A stretch of 27,727 nucleotides of DNA. It comes from an uncultured Collinsella sp. GTDB lineage: Bacteria > Actinomycetota > Coriobacteriia > Coriobacteriales > Coriobacteriaceae. Positions 8,917 to 16,322 of this stretch are shown here, piece by piece (within the stretch, counting starts at the first letter, position 1; each line of letters opens with the position of its first letter). The notes under the pieces are model-generated. The model did no database searches and was not told the DNA's origin. It worked only from the letters and a program-made list of their open reading frames with translations. The DNA lies in NCBI GenBank assembly GCA_900549085.1, contig URMO01000021.1:1-27727 (forward strand), in the 5' to 3' direction. The translations under genes were made by a program, and so were the position numbers.

Positions 8917-8949
8917 AGAAGAGCCCGGCACCATAGCGGTACCGGGCTC
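8917..8949 (-). terminator. Probable terminator of tRNA-Arg
   Basis: An imperfect 12-bp stem pairs GAGCCCGG...ACC (8921-8932) with GGT...CCGGGCTC (8938-8949), with one C/A mismatch and a 5-nt loop. Read on the minus strand it follows the tRNA 3' end by 13 bp and runs into TTCTGGTCT, a weak U-tract. Confidence 0.55.
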
Positions 8950-8962
8950 GGTCAATCTCTGG

Positions 8963-9035
8963 TGCCCCCGGGCGGATTCGAACCGTCGACACCCGCTTTA
9001 GGAGAGCGGTGCTCTATCCCCTGAGCTACGGAGGC
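8963..9035 (-). tRNA. tRNA-Arg (anticodon CCU)
   Basis: On the minus strand the sequence folds as a 73-nt cloverleaf. Acceptor GCCTCCG pairs with CGGGGGC with one U-G pair, the D-arm is GCTC/GAGC, the anticodon stem CCGCT/AGCGG holds the loop CTCCTAA (anticodon CCU), and the T-arm contains TTCGAAT with one A/C mismatch in its stem. Discriminator base A; CCA is not encoded. It reads AGG, a rare Arg codon in this GC-rich genome. Confidence 0.93.
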
Positions 9036-9096
9036 ATGTTGTACTAGTGTAGCAGATTTACGCCGCTACCATGCAGCGCATAGCCACTCTTCGAGG

Positions 9097-9152
9097 TAGT
9101 CATTGGGGACGTTCTTTAATGACTAGTCGTTTAAGAACGTCCCCAATGACTA
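9097..9152. repeat. 56-bp palindromic element with GGGGAC core
   Basis: Two perfect 20-nt arms, TAGTCATTGGGGACGTTCTT (9097-9116) and its reverse complement (9133-9152), flank a 16-nt loop containing GACTAGTC. AATGACTAGT also occurs directly at 9118-9127 and 9145-9154. The element overlaps the minus-strand manO stop codon (TAG at 9152-9150). It may also act as a terminator for manO, although no U-tract is present. Confidence 0.8.
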
Positions 9153-9548
9153 GTTGCCTTTGTGGAAGAGGCCTTTGATGACGGAAGGAATGCTCTTAGC
9201 GCCCTTGGCCGTCACATCGATAAAGTCGGGCGAACGCACAAGCTTATTCTCGTCGACGTACTTGCGGACCGCGCGAAGCGTCTCTTTGTCGTCGCGCGTC
9301 GAAAACGTAAAGTGACCGTTGTCCTTGGTGAAGATGGCAAAACGCGTAATCTTCTTGGTGCCGCGTAAAACCTCGGCGGCAATATAGTCGACCTCGTCCC
9401 ACGGGATTTGAATATAATCCTCGGGATTGCGCTCGTTATAGTACTCAAACGCCTTATTGCCCACCATCACGTTACCGTGGCTGGTAAGCCCCATCAGGCA
9501 GGTTGCCGGCGTTGCCAGATCGACCGTGCTGTTCTGAGATTGCGCCAT
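9150..9548 (-). CDS. manO: DUF956 / ManO-family protein of mannose PTS operon
   Basis: 132 residues from the ATG at 9548, beginning MAQSQNSTVDLATPA. The longer in-frame start at 9599 lies in the terminator hairpin and is rejected; GAGG sits 5 nt before the chosen ATG. The sequence matches my memory of the DUF956 (ManO) family: LMGLTSHGNVMVGNKAFEYYNERNPEDYIQIPWDEVDYIAA in overlapping pieces, then RFAIFTKDNGHFTFSTRD. Such proteins are nearly always encoded at the end of mannose-family PTS operons, mostly in Firmicutes, and are thought to influence that operon; the biochemical role is unknown. It lies 120 bp after manZ, separated by a terminator-like hairpin, so its level may depend on read-through or on its own promoter. 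The stop codon falls inside a palindromic repeat. Confidence 0.85.
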   Translation of the reverse strand: MAQSQNSTVDLATPATCLMGLTSHGNVMVGNKAFEYYNERNPEDYIQIPWDEVDYIAAEVLRGTKKITRFAIFTKDNGHFTFSTRDDKETLRAVRKYVDENKLVRSPDFIDVTAKGAKSIPSVIKGLFHKGN

Positions 9549-9569
9549 ACGCGCCTCGCCCTCCAATAA

Positions 9570-9611
9570 AAACAATCGGACCGCATCCAGTGTACCCACC
9601 GGGTGCGGTCC
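9570..9611 (-). terminator. Terminator-like hairpin between manZ and manO
   Basis: Read on the minus strand, GGACCGCACCC (9611-9601) pairs with GGATGCGGTCC (9588-9578), one mismatch, and is followed at once by GATTGTTTTTATT. It lies after manZ and just before the manO ribosome binding site, so it could limit read-through into manO. Confidence 0.65.
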
Positions 9612-9668
9612 GTTTCAATGGCTCAAAAGCCCTTGCCTAGCAATTCTCGGTCTTAAGCCGAAGCGTGC

Positions 9669-10589
9669 TTACATGAAGCCGCAGAAGCGACCGATGATGC
9701 CGACGGCGAAGAGAGCCAGGATGATGACGATCGGGCTGACCTTCTTCTTGAGGAGCTTGCAGACCAGCAGGGTCAGGCACACGGCGGCAAGGCCGGGGAT
9801 GAGCTGATCGAGGTTGGCCTGAAGCGTGGTGACCTTCATCTGATCAAGGGCGGTAGCACCGACGGAGTTGTACATCGTCAGCGCTTCCTTGATACCCTCG
9901 GAACCGGAGGGCAGGCTAGCCCAGTCGATAAAGGCGCCAGCAGACTGCTTGACCGTGGAGACGATCGGGGTGAAGGAAATGGACACCCAGCGCTCGACCA
10001 GGGCGCCGATGATGAACATACCCAGGATGGAAGCGCCCTCGGTGACCTTGCCCATCAGACCACCGGAGAGGTCCTTGGCGATGGAGGAGCCGACCTTGTA
10101 GCCAAACTCCTGCGTGTACCACAGGAAAGCGTAACGGATGATGTTCCACGCGAAGAAGAACAGCAGCGGACCGACGATGCTGCCGGACATGGCCAGGGAA
10201 GCGCCCAGAGCGCCCAGAATCGGGCGAAGGGTGAACCAGAAGACGGGGTCACCGACGCCGGCGAGCGGGCCCATCATACCGACCTTGACGCCCTGGATGG
10301 CGACGTCATCGATCGGAGCACCGTTGGCGCGCTCCTCCTCGAGGGCGAGGGTAACGCCAATGACGGGGGCGGAAACATAGGGGTGGGTGTTATAGAACTC
10401 CAGATGGCGCTTAAGAGCGGCAATCTGGTCATCCTTGCTGGTGTAGAGCTTCTTGATCGCAGGGATCATTGCGAAGCACCAGCCGCCGTTCTGCATACGC
10501 TCGTAGTTCCACGAGCCCTGAAGGAACTGATGACGGAAGCAAACCTTCTTGCGGTCAGCCTTGGTGAGCTGAATCTTGTTCTCTGCCAT
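9669..10589 (-). CDS. manZ: PTS mannose-family transporter, IID component
   Basis: 306 residues from the ATG at 10589, with an AGGAGGGGAG ribosome binding site ending 8 nt upstream; the in-frame GTG at 10598 lies too close to it. The N-terminus MAENKIQLTKADRKKV leads into the IID signature RHQFLQGSWNYERMQNGGWC, followed by GPLAGVGDPVFWFTLRPI and several C-terminal hydrophobic segments (about 130-185 and 255-305). IID and IIC together form the sugar channel of mannose-class PTS permeases in the membrane. The gene starts 17 bp after manY and is third in the operon order IIAB, IIC, IID. The substrate (mannose, glucose, glucosamine or another hexose) cannot be told from the sequence. Confidence 0.93.
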   Translation of the reverse strand: MAENKIQLTKADRKKVCFRHQFLQGSWNYERMQNGGWCFAMIPAIKKLYTSKDDQIAALKRHLEFYNTHPYVSAPVIGVTLALEEERANGAPIDDVAIQGVKVGMMGPLAGVGDPVFWFTLRPILGALGASLAMSGSIVGPLLFFFAWNIIRYAFLWYTQEFGYKVGSSIAKDLSGGLMGKVTEGASILGMFIIGALVERWVSISFTPIVSTVKQSAGAFIDWASLPSGSEGIKEALTMYNSVGATALDQMKVTTLQANLDQLIPGLAAVCLTLLVCKLLKKKVSPIVIILALFAVGIIGRFCGFM

Positions 10590-10605
10590 ATGTATCACTC
10601 CCCTC

Positions 10606-11424
10606 CTACTCGTAATCGTTCAGAATGTCGCCGAGCGGGTCGCCGGAGCCACCGCCCATGCCGCCACCCTGCTTGGCCAGATCCTTAAGGCCAAGGTAGA
10701 TGAGGGCAAGGGAGATGCCGATGAGGCCAAGGGCGATCAGCGTGAGCTGAGGGATGGCAGCAAGGACAAAGCCGAGGATGAAGAACGGCCAGGTCTCCTT
10801 GGTGGCCATCATGTTGATGACCATGGCGTAACCGACGGAAGCGACCATGCCGCCGCCGACAGCCATGCCGCCGGACAGCCAGTCGGGCATAGCGTTAAGC
10901 GCGTTGGTAACGGCCTCGGCCGGGATGACGCACAGAAGCACTGCCGGGATGGCGATACGAAGGCCCTGCATGAGGATGGCAATGTACTGCCAGCGCTCGA
11001 TGCCGGAGAAGTCGCCCTTCTCGGCGCAACCGTCCATGGCGTGAGCGATAGCGGTAGCAATGGTACGGCAAATCATGGTCAGGAACAGACCAGCGACCGA
11101 CAGCGGGACGGCGACGGCGATGGCCGCGGTAACGGCCTTGGCCGAATCAGTGGCGCCGCCGTTGAGGGCGAGCACCATGATGATCGAAGAAGCGACCGAG
11201 GCCAGAGCGGCGTCAGGCGCGACGGCGGCGCCGACGTTAGCCCAGCCAAGGGCCATCATCTGGAGCGAACCGCCCAGGAGGATGCCCTCCTGAAGGTGAC
11301 CGGTTACGAGACCGATAAGCGTGCATGCCACGAGCGGCTGATGGAACTGGAACTCATCCAGAATGCCTTCCATACCGGCAAGCAACGCGACAATCGCAAC
11401 AAGAAGAATAGTGATTGCAGACAT
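10606..11424 (-). CDS. manY: PTS mannose-family transporter, IIC component
   Basis: 272 residues; the ATG at 11424 follows AAGGAGGG. The protein is almost all hydrophobic (about eight helices) and carries family motifs: GMEGILDEFQFHQPLVACTL in helix 1-2, TGHLQEGILLGGSLQMMALGW, and VGAAVAPDAALAS. IIC forms the transport channel with IID. It lies 18 bp after manX and 16 bp before manZ, so the three genes are one transcription unit. The C-terminal tail is Gly/Met-rich (KQGGGMGGGSGDPL), a small oddity with no assigned role. Confidence 0.93.
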   Translation of the reverse strand: MSAITILLVAIVALLAGMEGILDEFQFHQPLVACTLIGLVTGHLQEGILLGGSLQMMALGWANVGAAVAPDAALASVASSIIMVLALNGGATDSAKAVTAAIAVAVPLSVAGLFLTMICRTIATAIAHAMDGCAEKGDFSGIERWQYIAILMQGLRIAIPAVLLCVIPAEAVTNALNAMPDWLSGGMAVGGGMVASVGYAMVINMMATKETWPFFILGFVLAAIPQLTLIALGLIGISLALIYLGLKDLAKQGGGMGGGSGDPLGDILNDYE

Positions 11425-11442
11425 GTATCGGACCCTCCTTTA

Positions 11443-12432
11443 CTATGCTTGAGCGGCCAGTTCGGCCTTAGCTTTCTTCAACATGGCGTCGAGATCCTCG
11501 GAAGCATCCGAAGGAACCTTGCGGACCTCGAACTTGACGCCCTTGGCCTTGAGGGCCTCGAGGGTCTTAACGTCGTCATCGCCCATAGCGACGGCGTTGG
11601 TGACGACGACCTTGCCCTTGGAGTGAGCCATGGAACCGATGTTGACTTCCTTGATGTCGACGCCGGCCTCGATGGCCTTGAGCAGATCCTGCGGGTTCTC
11701 GAAGAGCAGCATGGCCTTGGTGCCACCAAAGCGCGTGTCCTTGACGACCTCGGCCATCTTCTTGATGGGAACGACGTTGGCATGGACTCCCGGAGGGGCA
11801 GCCTGCTCGATCATGGTCTTGCGGAGCTCGTCGTGAGCAACGCCGTCGGAAACCACGATGATGCGGTTGGGGTTGATCTGCTTGGTCCACGTGGTGGCCA
11901 CCTGACCATGAAGCAGACGGGTGTCGATACGGACGTGGGCAATCTTGATGTGCCCGTCGCCGATGACCGTTCCCGGAGGGATGGCGCCTGCAGGAGCAGC
12001 GGCGGCCGTAGCCGGCTTCTTCTCCTCGGGCTCCAGAGACTCGGGCTTGACGCGCACGCCAGCCTTAGCCTCAGTCACGAGATGTTTTGCGATCGCATGT
12101 GCAGTGTTCTTTGCGTCAAAGCGCTGCGAATATGCCTCGATGAGCATAGGCAGGTTGACACCGGTGACGATAGCCCAGGAATCGTGGCCCTCGATGAGCC
12201 CGCTGATCTGGTTGAACGGCGTGCCGCCCCACAGATCAACGAGGAAGAGTACCTGCTCCTGGTCGTCGAAGGAAGCGACTGCTTCCTCGACCTTAGCACG
12301 GAAGTCGTCGGGGCCCATGCTCGGCTCGAGCGAGACCACGGCCACAGACGGCTGATCGCCAAAGACCATCGAGCCCGTCTGCTTGATTCCAGCTGCCAAG
12401 TCCCCGTGGCTAGCAAGAACAATACTTACCAT
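11443..12432 (-). CDS. manX: PTS mannose-family fused IIA-IIB component
   Basis: 329 residues from the ATG at 12432; AAGGAGG lies 7 nt upstream, and the in-frame GTG at 12435 is too close to it. Residues 1-125 are a IIA(Man) domain with the phosphorylatable H9 in LASHGDLA and the DLWGGTPFN motif. An Ala/Pro-rich hinge (about 128-158) joins it to a IIB domain (160-329) with RIDTRLLHGQV, where H175 takes the phosphate from IIA and passes it to the sugar. The enzyme is cytoplasmic and receives phosphate from HPr. It is the first gene of the operon; about 400 bp of gene-free DNA lies upstream, with a TATAAT box and repeated TTTGTTTAAAC sites that suggest regulated expression. Confidence 0.94.
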   Translation of the reverse strand: MVSIVLASHGDLAAGIKQTGSMVFGDQPSVAVVSLEPSMGPDDFRAKVEEAVASFDDQEQVLFLVDLWGGTPFNQISGLIEGHDSWAIVTGVNLPMLIEAYSQRFDAKNTAHAIAKHLVTEAKAGVRVKPESLEPEEKKPATAAAAPAGAIPPGTVIGDGHIKIAHVRIDTRLLHGQVATTWTKQINPNRIIVVSDGVAHDELRKTMIEQAAPPGVHANVVPIKKMAEVVKDTRFGGTKAMLLFENPQDLLKAIEAGVDIKEVNIGSMAHSKGKVVVTNAVAMGDDDVKTLEALKAKGVKFEVRKVPSDASEDLDAMLKKAKAELAAQA

Positions 12433-12502
12433 CACATAACCTCCTTTTTGTCTACGTAATTCCTACACGACATGAAAGGAGTATACCTGTTTGGTTTGTG
12501 GA

Positions 12503-12544
12503 ATTATAGCTAAATCCGCAAAAGGTTGGATTATTTGTTTAAAC
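12503..12544 (-). promoter_or_regulatory. Candidate man operon promoter and activator site
   Basis: On the minus strand a perfect TATAAT (12508-12503) lies 71 bp before the manX start, but no good -35 is found 16-18 bp upstream of it. Instead TTTGTTTAAAC (12534-12544), centred near -43 relative to the expected start of transcription, covers that place. A second copy lies at 12697-12707. The rest of the gene-free stretch 12433-12837 is AT-rich, has no credible gene, and ends in a palindromic repeat. No sigma-54 type -24/-12 box was seen. Confidence 0.45.
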
Positions 12545-12696
12545 GTCTAAGTTTGTTACAAATTGATTACGTTGCTGGTTTTCGACTCATTACCCGCCAG
12601 AGCGTCGCTCATCAAGCCATGTACTTTACAGATACAAGCAGGCTGTTCATTAATAATGATTTTAAGCAAGTGCGAATGTACTTGTACTACTGCTAT

Positions 12697-12707
12697 TTTG
12701 TTTAAAC
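12697..12707. promoter_or_regulatory. Second TTTGTTTAAAC site upstream of man operon
   Basis: An exact repeat of the 11-mer at 12534-12544, 163 bp further upstream, in the same orientation; both contain the palindrome GTTTAAAC. Two copies in one control region suggest binding sites of one regulator, though chance in AT-rich DNA is possible. Confidence 0.35.
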
Positions 12708-12758
12708 AGACATGACTTGACTATTTTCGTGACTTATGCACTACGAAACTACTCAAAA

Positions 12759-12827
12759 AAGTTGCGGTGGAATAGTTCTTGTTTAAGAGCCAGAAGGCTG
12801 GATTTAGGAACTATTTCACCGCAACTT
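12759..12827. repeat. Palindromic repeat family A, copy 1
   Basis: Left arm AAGTTGCGGTGGAATAG plus TTCTT (12759-12780) pairs with the arm at 12806-12827; both differences become G-U pairs in plus-strand RNA. The loop holds a small AGCC/GGCT hairpin. The outer ~17 nt are shared with the element at 19836-19902 while the inner part differs. It lies 10 bp after the hypA stop and may double as its terminator. Confidence 0.8.
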
Positions 12828-12837
12828 ATAGGGGATT

Positions 12838-13266
12838 CTAGGCGATGTGGAGAGGGTTGGCGGCATCGACGGCATCGGGGGCGTCGGAGGGGTCATCAGG
12901 GACAGCGCCTGCCGGGTCCTCGTCGGGGGTCTCGATCTGCTTAATCATGACCTCCTGGCCCTGCAGCAGGTATGTCTCGCCGCTGCCGCAATGGGGGCAG
13001 GTCTTGCCGTGCTCGACCGTCGCGTAGTCGCGGCCGCATGCCTCGCAATGCGTCACGGCCTCGACGGGCTCCACAATAAGCTCCGCGCCCTGCGTGATGG
13101 GCTTTTTATCTGCCGCCCAGCGCCAAGCGTCGAGCAGGAGATCGGGAACGACGCCCGAGACCTCGCCCAGCAGCAGCGTGACGCTCGAAACGCGACTCAC
13201 GCCATTGGCACGCGCCACGTTCTCAACATCGCGAATGATGTGATAGACGATTCCCAATTCATGCAA
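12838..13266 (-). CDS. hypA: HypA-like nickel/zinc metallochaperone with acidic tail
   Basis: 142 residues. The N-terminus MHELGIVYHII has the HypA MHE motif, whose His2 binds Ni(II), and the zinc site is present as CEAC (C74, C77) and CPHC (C90, C93). The N-terminal half fits the HypA/HybF fold (RVSSVTLLLGEVSGV). HypA delivers nickel to [NiFe]-hydrogenases, or to urease with partners. An extra ~30-residue acidic, Asp/Pro/Ala-rich tail after residue 112 is unusual. No hydrogenase or other hyp gene lies in the window. It sits 89 bp after the large oxidoreductase on the same strand, with a hairpin between, so it may be a separate unit. The ribosome binding site is weak (AAAGG about 13 nt upstream), but the MHE start fixes the ATG. 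Confidence 0.87.
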   Translation of the reverse strand: MHELGIVYHIIRDVENVARANGVSRVSSVTLLLGEVSGVVPDLLLDAWRWAADKKPITQGAELIVEPVEAVTHCEACGRDYATVEHGKTCPHCGSGETYLLQGQEVMIKQIETPDEDPAGAVPDDPSDAPDAVDAANPLHIA

Positions 13267-13309
13267 GGTAGAAACCTTTCAACAACGGTTAGTGCGATGT
13301 CAGCCAAAC

Positions 13310-13342
13310 GTCAGTGAGCGACGCTCTGCGCCGCTCACTGAC
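13310..13342. terminator. Intergenic hairpin between oxidoreductase and hypA
   Basis: A perfect 11-bp stem GTCAGTGAGCG (13310-13320)/CGCTCACTGAC (13332-13342) with an 11-nt loop. It lies just after the oxidoreductase stop on the minus strand, where only GTTTGG follows, so termination may be partial. Confidence 0.55.
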
Positions 13343-13355
13343 TTGTCAGGTTCTT

Positions 13356-16133
13356 TTACTTCTTCCCAAATTTAATCTTAATTGCACGCTTCAATGCGTA
13401 CTTGCCGAGGCTGGGGAGCTTTTGCTCGTATTTGACCATCGTGGAGCACTCGGGACGGTCGCGATCCAGATGGATGGCGTCAAACGCGCACTTGGTGGTG
13501 CACAGGCCGCAGCCGATGCACTTGTTGGGGTCGACGATCGAGGCGCCGCAGCCCAGACAGCGGGCGGTCTCGGCGCGTATCTGTTCTTCGGTAAAGGTCT
13601 CAACATACTCGCTAAACGGCGCAGCCTTCTCGCGCTCGCGGTCCACGTGGGCAACCTCGCGGCTCGCGTTGTCGTAGCTCTCGATCACGACATCGTCGCG
13701 GTCGAGCGCGGTGTAGCGGCGCTGGTTGCGGCCGATGGTGAGCGTGGATCCCGGCTGCACAAAGCGATGGATGGACACGGCGGCCTCGTGTCCGGCGGCG
13801 ATGGCATCGATGGCAAAACTCGGACCGGTATAGACGTCACCACCCACAAAGATGTCGGGTTCGGCGGTCTGGTAGGTCTGGGGATCGGCAAGGGCACCCT
13901 GGCCACGGCCAAGCTCCACCTTGGAACCGGCCAGCAGGTCGCCCCACACGATGGACTGGCCGATGGACATGACCACGCGATCGGCATCGACGCGGCGCAG
14001 GTCGTTCTCGTCGTACTCGGGCGTAAAACGGCCCTCGTCATCGTAAACGCGCGTGCAGCGCTTAAAGGTGATACCGCACACACGACCGGCCTCGTCCAGG
14101 TGAATCTCCTTGGGGCCCCAACCGCAGCTAATGTGCGCGCCGTCCTCAATGGCCTCGCGACGCTCCTCCTCGCTGGCGGGCATCTGGGCCTCGCTCTCCA
14201 GGCAGAACATCTCAACGTGCTCGGAACCCAGGCGGCAGGCGTTGCGGGCAACGTCGATGGCCACGTTGCCGCCGCCCACCACGATGGTGCGGCCGGGCAG
14301 CGCGTCGATCTTGCCACTGTTGACCTCGCGAAGGAAGTCAACGGCTACGGTCACATCCTCGGCATCCTCGCCCGGAATGCCGGCAAGGCGGCCACCCTGG
14401 CAGCCGATGGCAACATAAAAGGCCGTAAAGCCCTGCGCGCGCAGCTCGTCGAGCGTCACGTCGCGACCGACTTCCACGCCATAGCGGAACTCGGCACCCA
14501 TCAGGCGAATGATCTCGACCTCTGCCTCGATAACGTCCTTCTCCAGCTTGAAGCTGGGAATACCGTAGGTGAGCATGCCGCCCGGGCGCTCGTTCTTCTC
14601 GAACACGACGGGCTTGTAGCCCTTCTCGGCCAGGTAGAAAGCGCAGGACAGGCCGGCCGGACCGGCACCGATGATGGCAATCTTCTGGTCGAAGCCGCCG
14701 GCACGCGTCGGGGTCACCACAGGTGGGACATAGCGTGTCGCGGCATCAAGATCGCGCTGGGCGATAAACTTCTTGACCTCGTCGATAGCCACGGCGGCAT
14801 CCACGCGACCACGAGTACAGGCATCCTCACAGCGGCGGTTGCACACGCGGCCGCAGATAGCGGGCAGCGGGTTCTCGCGCTTGATGAGCGCCAGCGCCTC
14901 GTCATAGCGCCCCTGTGCCGCAAGCTTCAGATAGCCCTGAACGGCAACGTGCGCGGGGCAAGCCGTCTTGCAGGGCGCGGTGCCGGACTCGTGCGTCTCG
15001 ATACGGTTATCGTTGCGGTAGTTGGGCGACCACTTGGTGTGGTCCCACTTGGTGGCATCGGGCAGCTCCTGGCGCGGATACTCGGGCACGTGGCCCCCGG
15101 CCTTTTTGCTGCAGAGCTTCTGGCCGAGCTTGGCGGCACCGGCAGGGCACACCTCAACGCAGCGACCGCAGGCCACGCACTTGTCCTTCTCGACCTTGGC
15201 GACATAGGCCGAGCGCGACAGGTTGGGCGTGTTGAACAGCTGCGAGGTGCGCAGGGCGTAGCACACGTTGACGTTGCAGTTGCAGATAGCGAAGATCTTG
15301 TTCTCGCCGTCGATGTTGGTGATCTGGTGCACAAAGCCGTTGTCCTCGGCCTGGCGCAAGATGTCGTAGACTTCCTCGCGCGTCACATAGTGGCCGCGGT
15401 CGGTCTCGACCACGTAGTCGGCCATATCGCCCACGGCGATGCACCAATCGGCGGGGTCGTCGGCGCAACCCTCCCCCATCACGCGACGGCTCGCGCGGCA
15501 GCTGCAGGTGCTGGCGGCATACTTACCCTCGTATTTGTCGAGCCAATGCTCGATATGCTCAATAGGCACCGAGGTGCTCGCGGCGTCGATGGCCTTTTCG
15601 ACCGGAATGACGTGCATGCCGATACCGGCGCCTCCGGGCGGCACCATCGGCGTAGCCTTGGACAGCGGCCCCTTGGATGCCTGTTCAAAGAACTTGGCAT
15701 AGACCGGATGCTCCTCAAGCTGGCTCACACGCATGTTGAGGAACTCGGCAGAACCCGGCACCAGCATGGGCAGCACCCACTGCTTGGCGCGCTCGGGGTT
15801 TTCCCAGTTGTACTCGAGCAGGCCCGTGTAGCTCATGTCGTCGAGCATCTTCTCGATATCGGCCTCGGGCATGCCGGTGAGCTTGACCATCTCGGGCAGC
15901 GTATAGGGACGGCGCATCTTCATCTTGCAGAGCACTTCGGCCTGCTCGTCGGTTGCGGCCTCGGCAAACGACCAGTACTCGTAGCCCAGCAGCTCGTCGC
16001 GATGCAGCAGACGGTTGGTGCAGTGCTCGCACAGCTTGACGATTGCCTCGCGCGGATGCTCCGGCAGCGGCGGCACAAACTCCGCACCGATATCGGGCTC
16101 GGTGTAGCTAATCCCCGGTCCGTTGAGAATCAT
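13356..16133 (-). CDS. Multi-domain Fe-S / FAD / NAD(P) oxidoreductase (GltD-like)
   Basis: 925 residues from the ATG at 16133, with AAGGGA 6 nt upstream; the longer frame from 16232 runs through the operator region. Residues 1-300 are a separate cysteine-rich module (C35/C38; C210, C212, C223, C231; C284, C286, C291) with a CSCR...GEGC...C pattern known from Fe-S proteins. Next is a ferredoxin motif (C319, C322, C325, C329), then a GltD/DPYD-like Fe-S region (C388, C392, C427, C431, C435, C439), FAD site GAGPAG (489-494), a second dinucleotide site VVGGGNVAID (618-627), and a C-terminal ferredoxin (C872, C875, C878, C882). It should move electrons between NAD(P)H, FAD and several [4Fe-4S] clusters in the cytoplasm; the partner is unknown. 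No GltB-type subunit is nearby, so glutamate synthase is unlikely. Divergent TetR and paired operators suggest induction by a ligand. Confidence 0.85.
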   Translation of the reverse strand: MILNGPGISYTEPDIGAEFVPPLPEHPREAIVKLCEHCTNRLLHRDELLGYEYWSFAEAATDEQAEVLCKMKMRRPYTLPEMVKLTGMPEADIEKMLDDMSYTGLLEYNWENPERAKQWVLPMLVPGSAEFLNMRVSQLEEHPVYAKFFEQASKGPLSKATPMVPPGGAGIGMHVIPVEKAIDAASTSVPIEHIEHWLDKYEGKYAASTCSCRASRRVMGEGCADDPADWCIAVGDMADYVVETDRGHYVTREEVYDILRQAEDNGFVHQITNIDGENKIFAICNCNVNVCYALRTSQLFNTPNLSRSAYVAKVEKDKCVACGRCVEVCPAGAAKLGQKLCSKKAGGHVPEYPRQELPDATKWDHTKWSPNYRNDNRIETHESGTAPCKTACPAHVAVQGYLKLAAQGRYDEALALIKRENPLPAICGRVCNRRCEDACTRGRVDAAVAIDEVKKFIAQRDLDAATRYVPPVVTPTRAGGFDQKIAIIGAGPAGLSCAFYLAEKGYKPVVFEKNERPGGMLTYGIPSFKLEKDVIEAEVEIIRLMGAEFRYGVEVGRDVTLDELRAQGFTAFYVAIGCQGGRLAGIPGEDAEDVTVAVDFLREVNSGKIDALPGRTIVVGGGNVAIDVARNACRLGSEHVEMFCLESEAQMPASEEERREAIEDGAHISCGWGPKEIHLDEAGRVCGITFKRCTRVYDDEGRFTPEYDENDLRRVDADRVVMSIGQSIVWGDLLAGSKVELGRGQGALADPQTYQTAEPDIFVGGDVYTGPSFAIDAIAAGHEAAVSIHRFVQPGSTLTIGRNQRRYTALDRDDVVIESYDNASREVAHVDREREKAAPFSEYVETFTEEQIRAETARCLGCGASIVDPNKCIGCGLCTTKCAFDAIHLDRDRPECSTMVKYEQKLPSLGKYALKRAIKIKFGKK

Positions 16134-16225
16134 GGTTGTCCCTTCTCTTGCCGCAGCACGACGAGACCGCAGCGCCCCTCTTTTTTGCAGGCCGAGCATG
16201 CCCCCATGCCGTTCACCCGCCATTG

Positions 16226-16263
16226 TTGACATTGTGTCAAAAATAGTATTGACGAACCGTCAA
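16226..16263. promoter_or_regulatory. Twin palindromic operators between oxidoreductase and TetR gene
   Basis: Two 15-bp sites of the same design: TTGACA-TTG-TGTCAA (16226-16240) and TTGACG-AAC-CGTCAA (16249-16263), centres 23 bp apart. A degenerate third, TTAGGC-GAA-CGGTCA, lies at 16279-16293. They sit in the 189-bp divergent gap, as expected for sites of the adjacent TetR repressor, and TTGACA/TTGACG also resemble -35 hexamers. Confidence 0.75.
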
Positions 16264-16322
16264 CAATATTCAAGACTGTTAGGCGAACGGTCAGGCAAAA
16301 GAGGATGAAAGGCGGCAAACGC

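Noticed and set aside
8753..8992. Minus-strand frame overlapping tRNA-Arg
   Set aside because: It starts inside the tRNA and has no ribosome binding site; no internal ATG has one either.
10576..12459. Long plus-strand open frame opposite the PTS genes (627 codons)
   Set aside because: It is a GC-rich shadow of manX, manY and manZ, which have clear family motifs on the minus strand.
12433..12758. Sigma-54 promoter for the man operon
   Set aside because: No TGGCAC-N5-TTGC-like box on the minus strand; a TATAAT box is present instead.
13314..16229. 971-codon plus-strand frame opposite the oxidoreductase
   Set aside because: The minus-strand protein has multiple Fe-S and FAD motifs; the plus frame shows none and has shadow-like composition.
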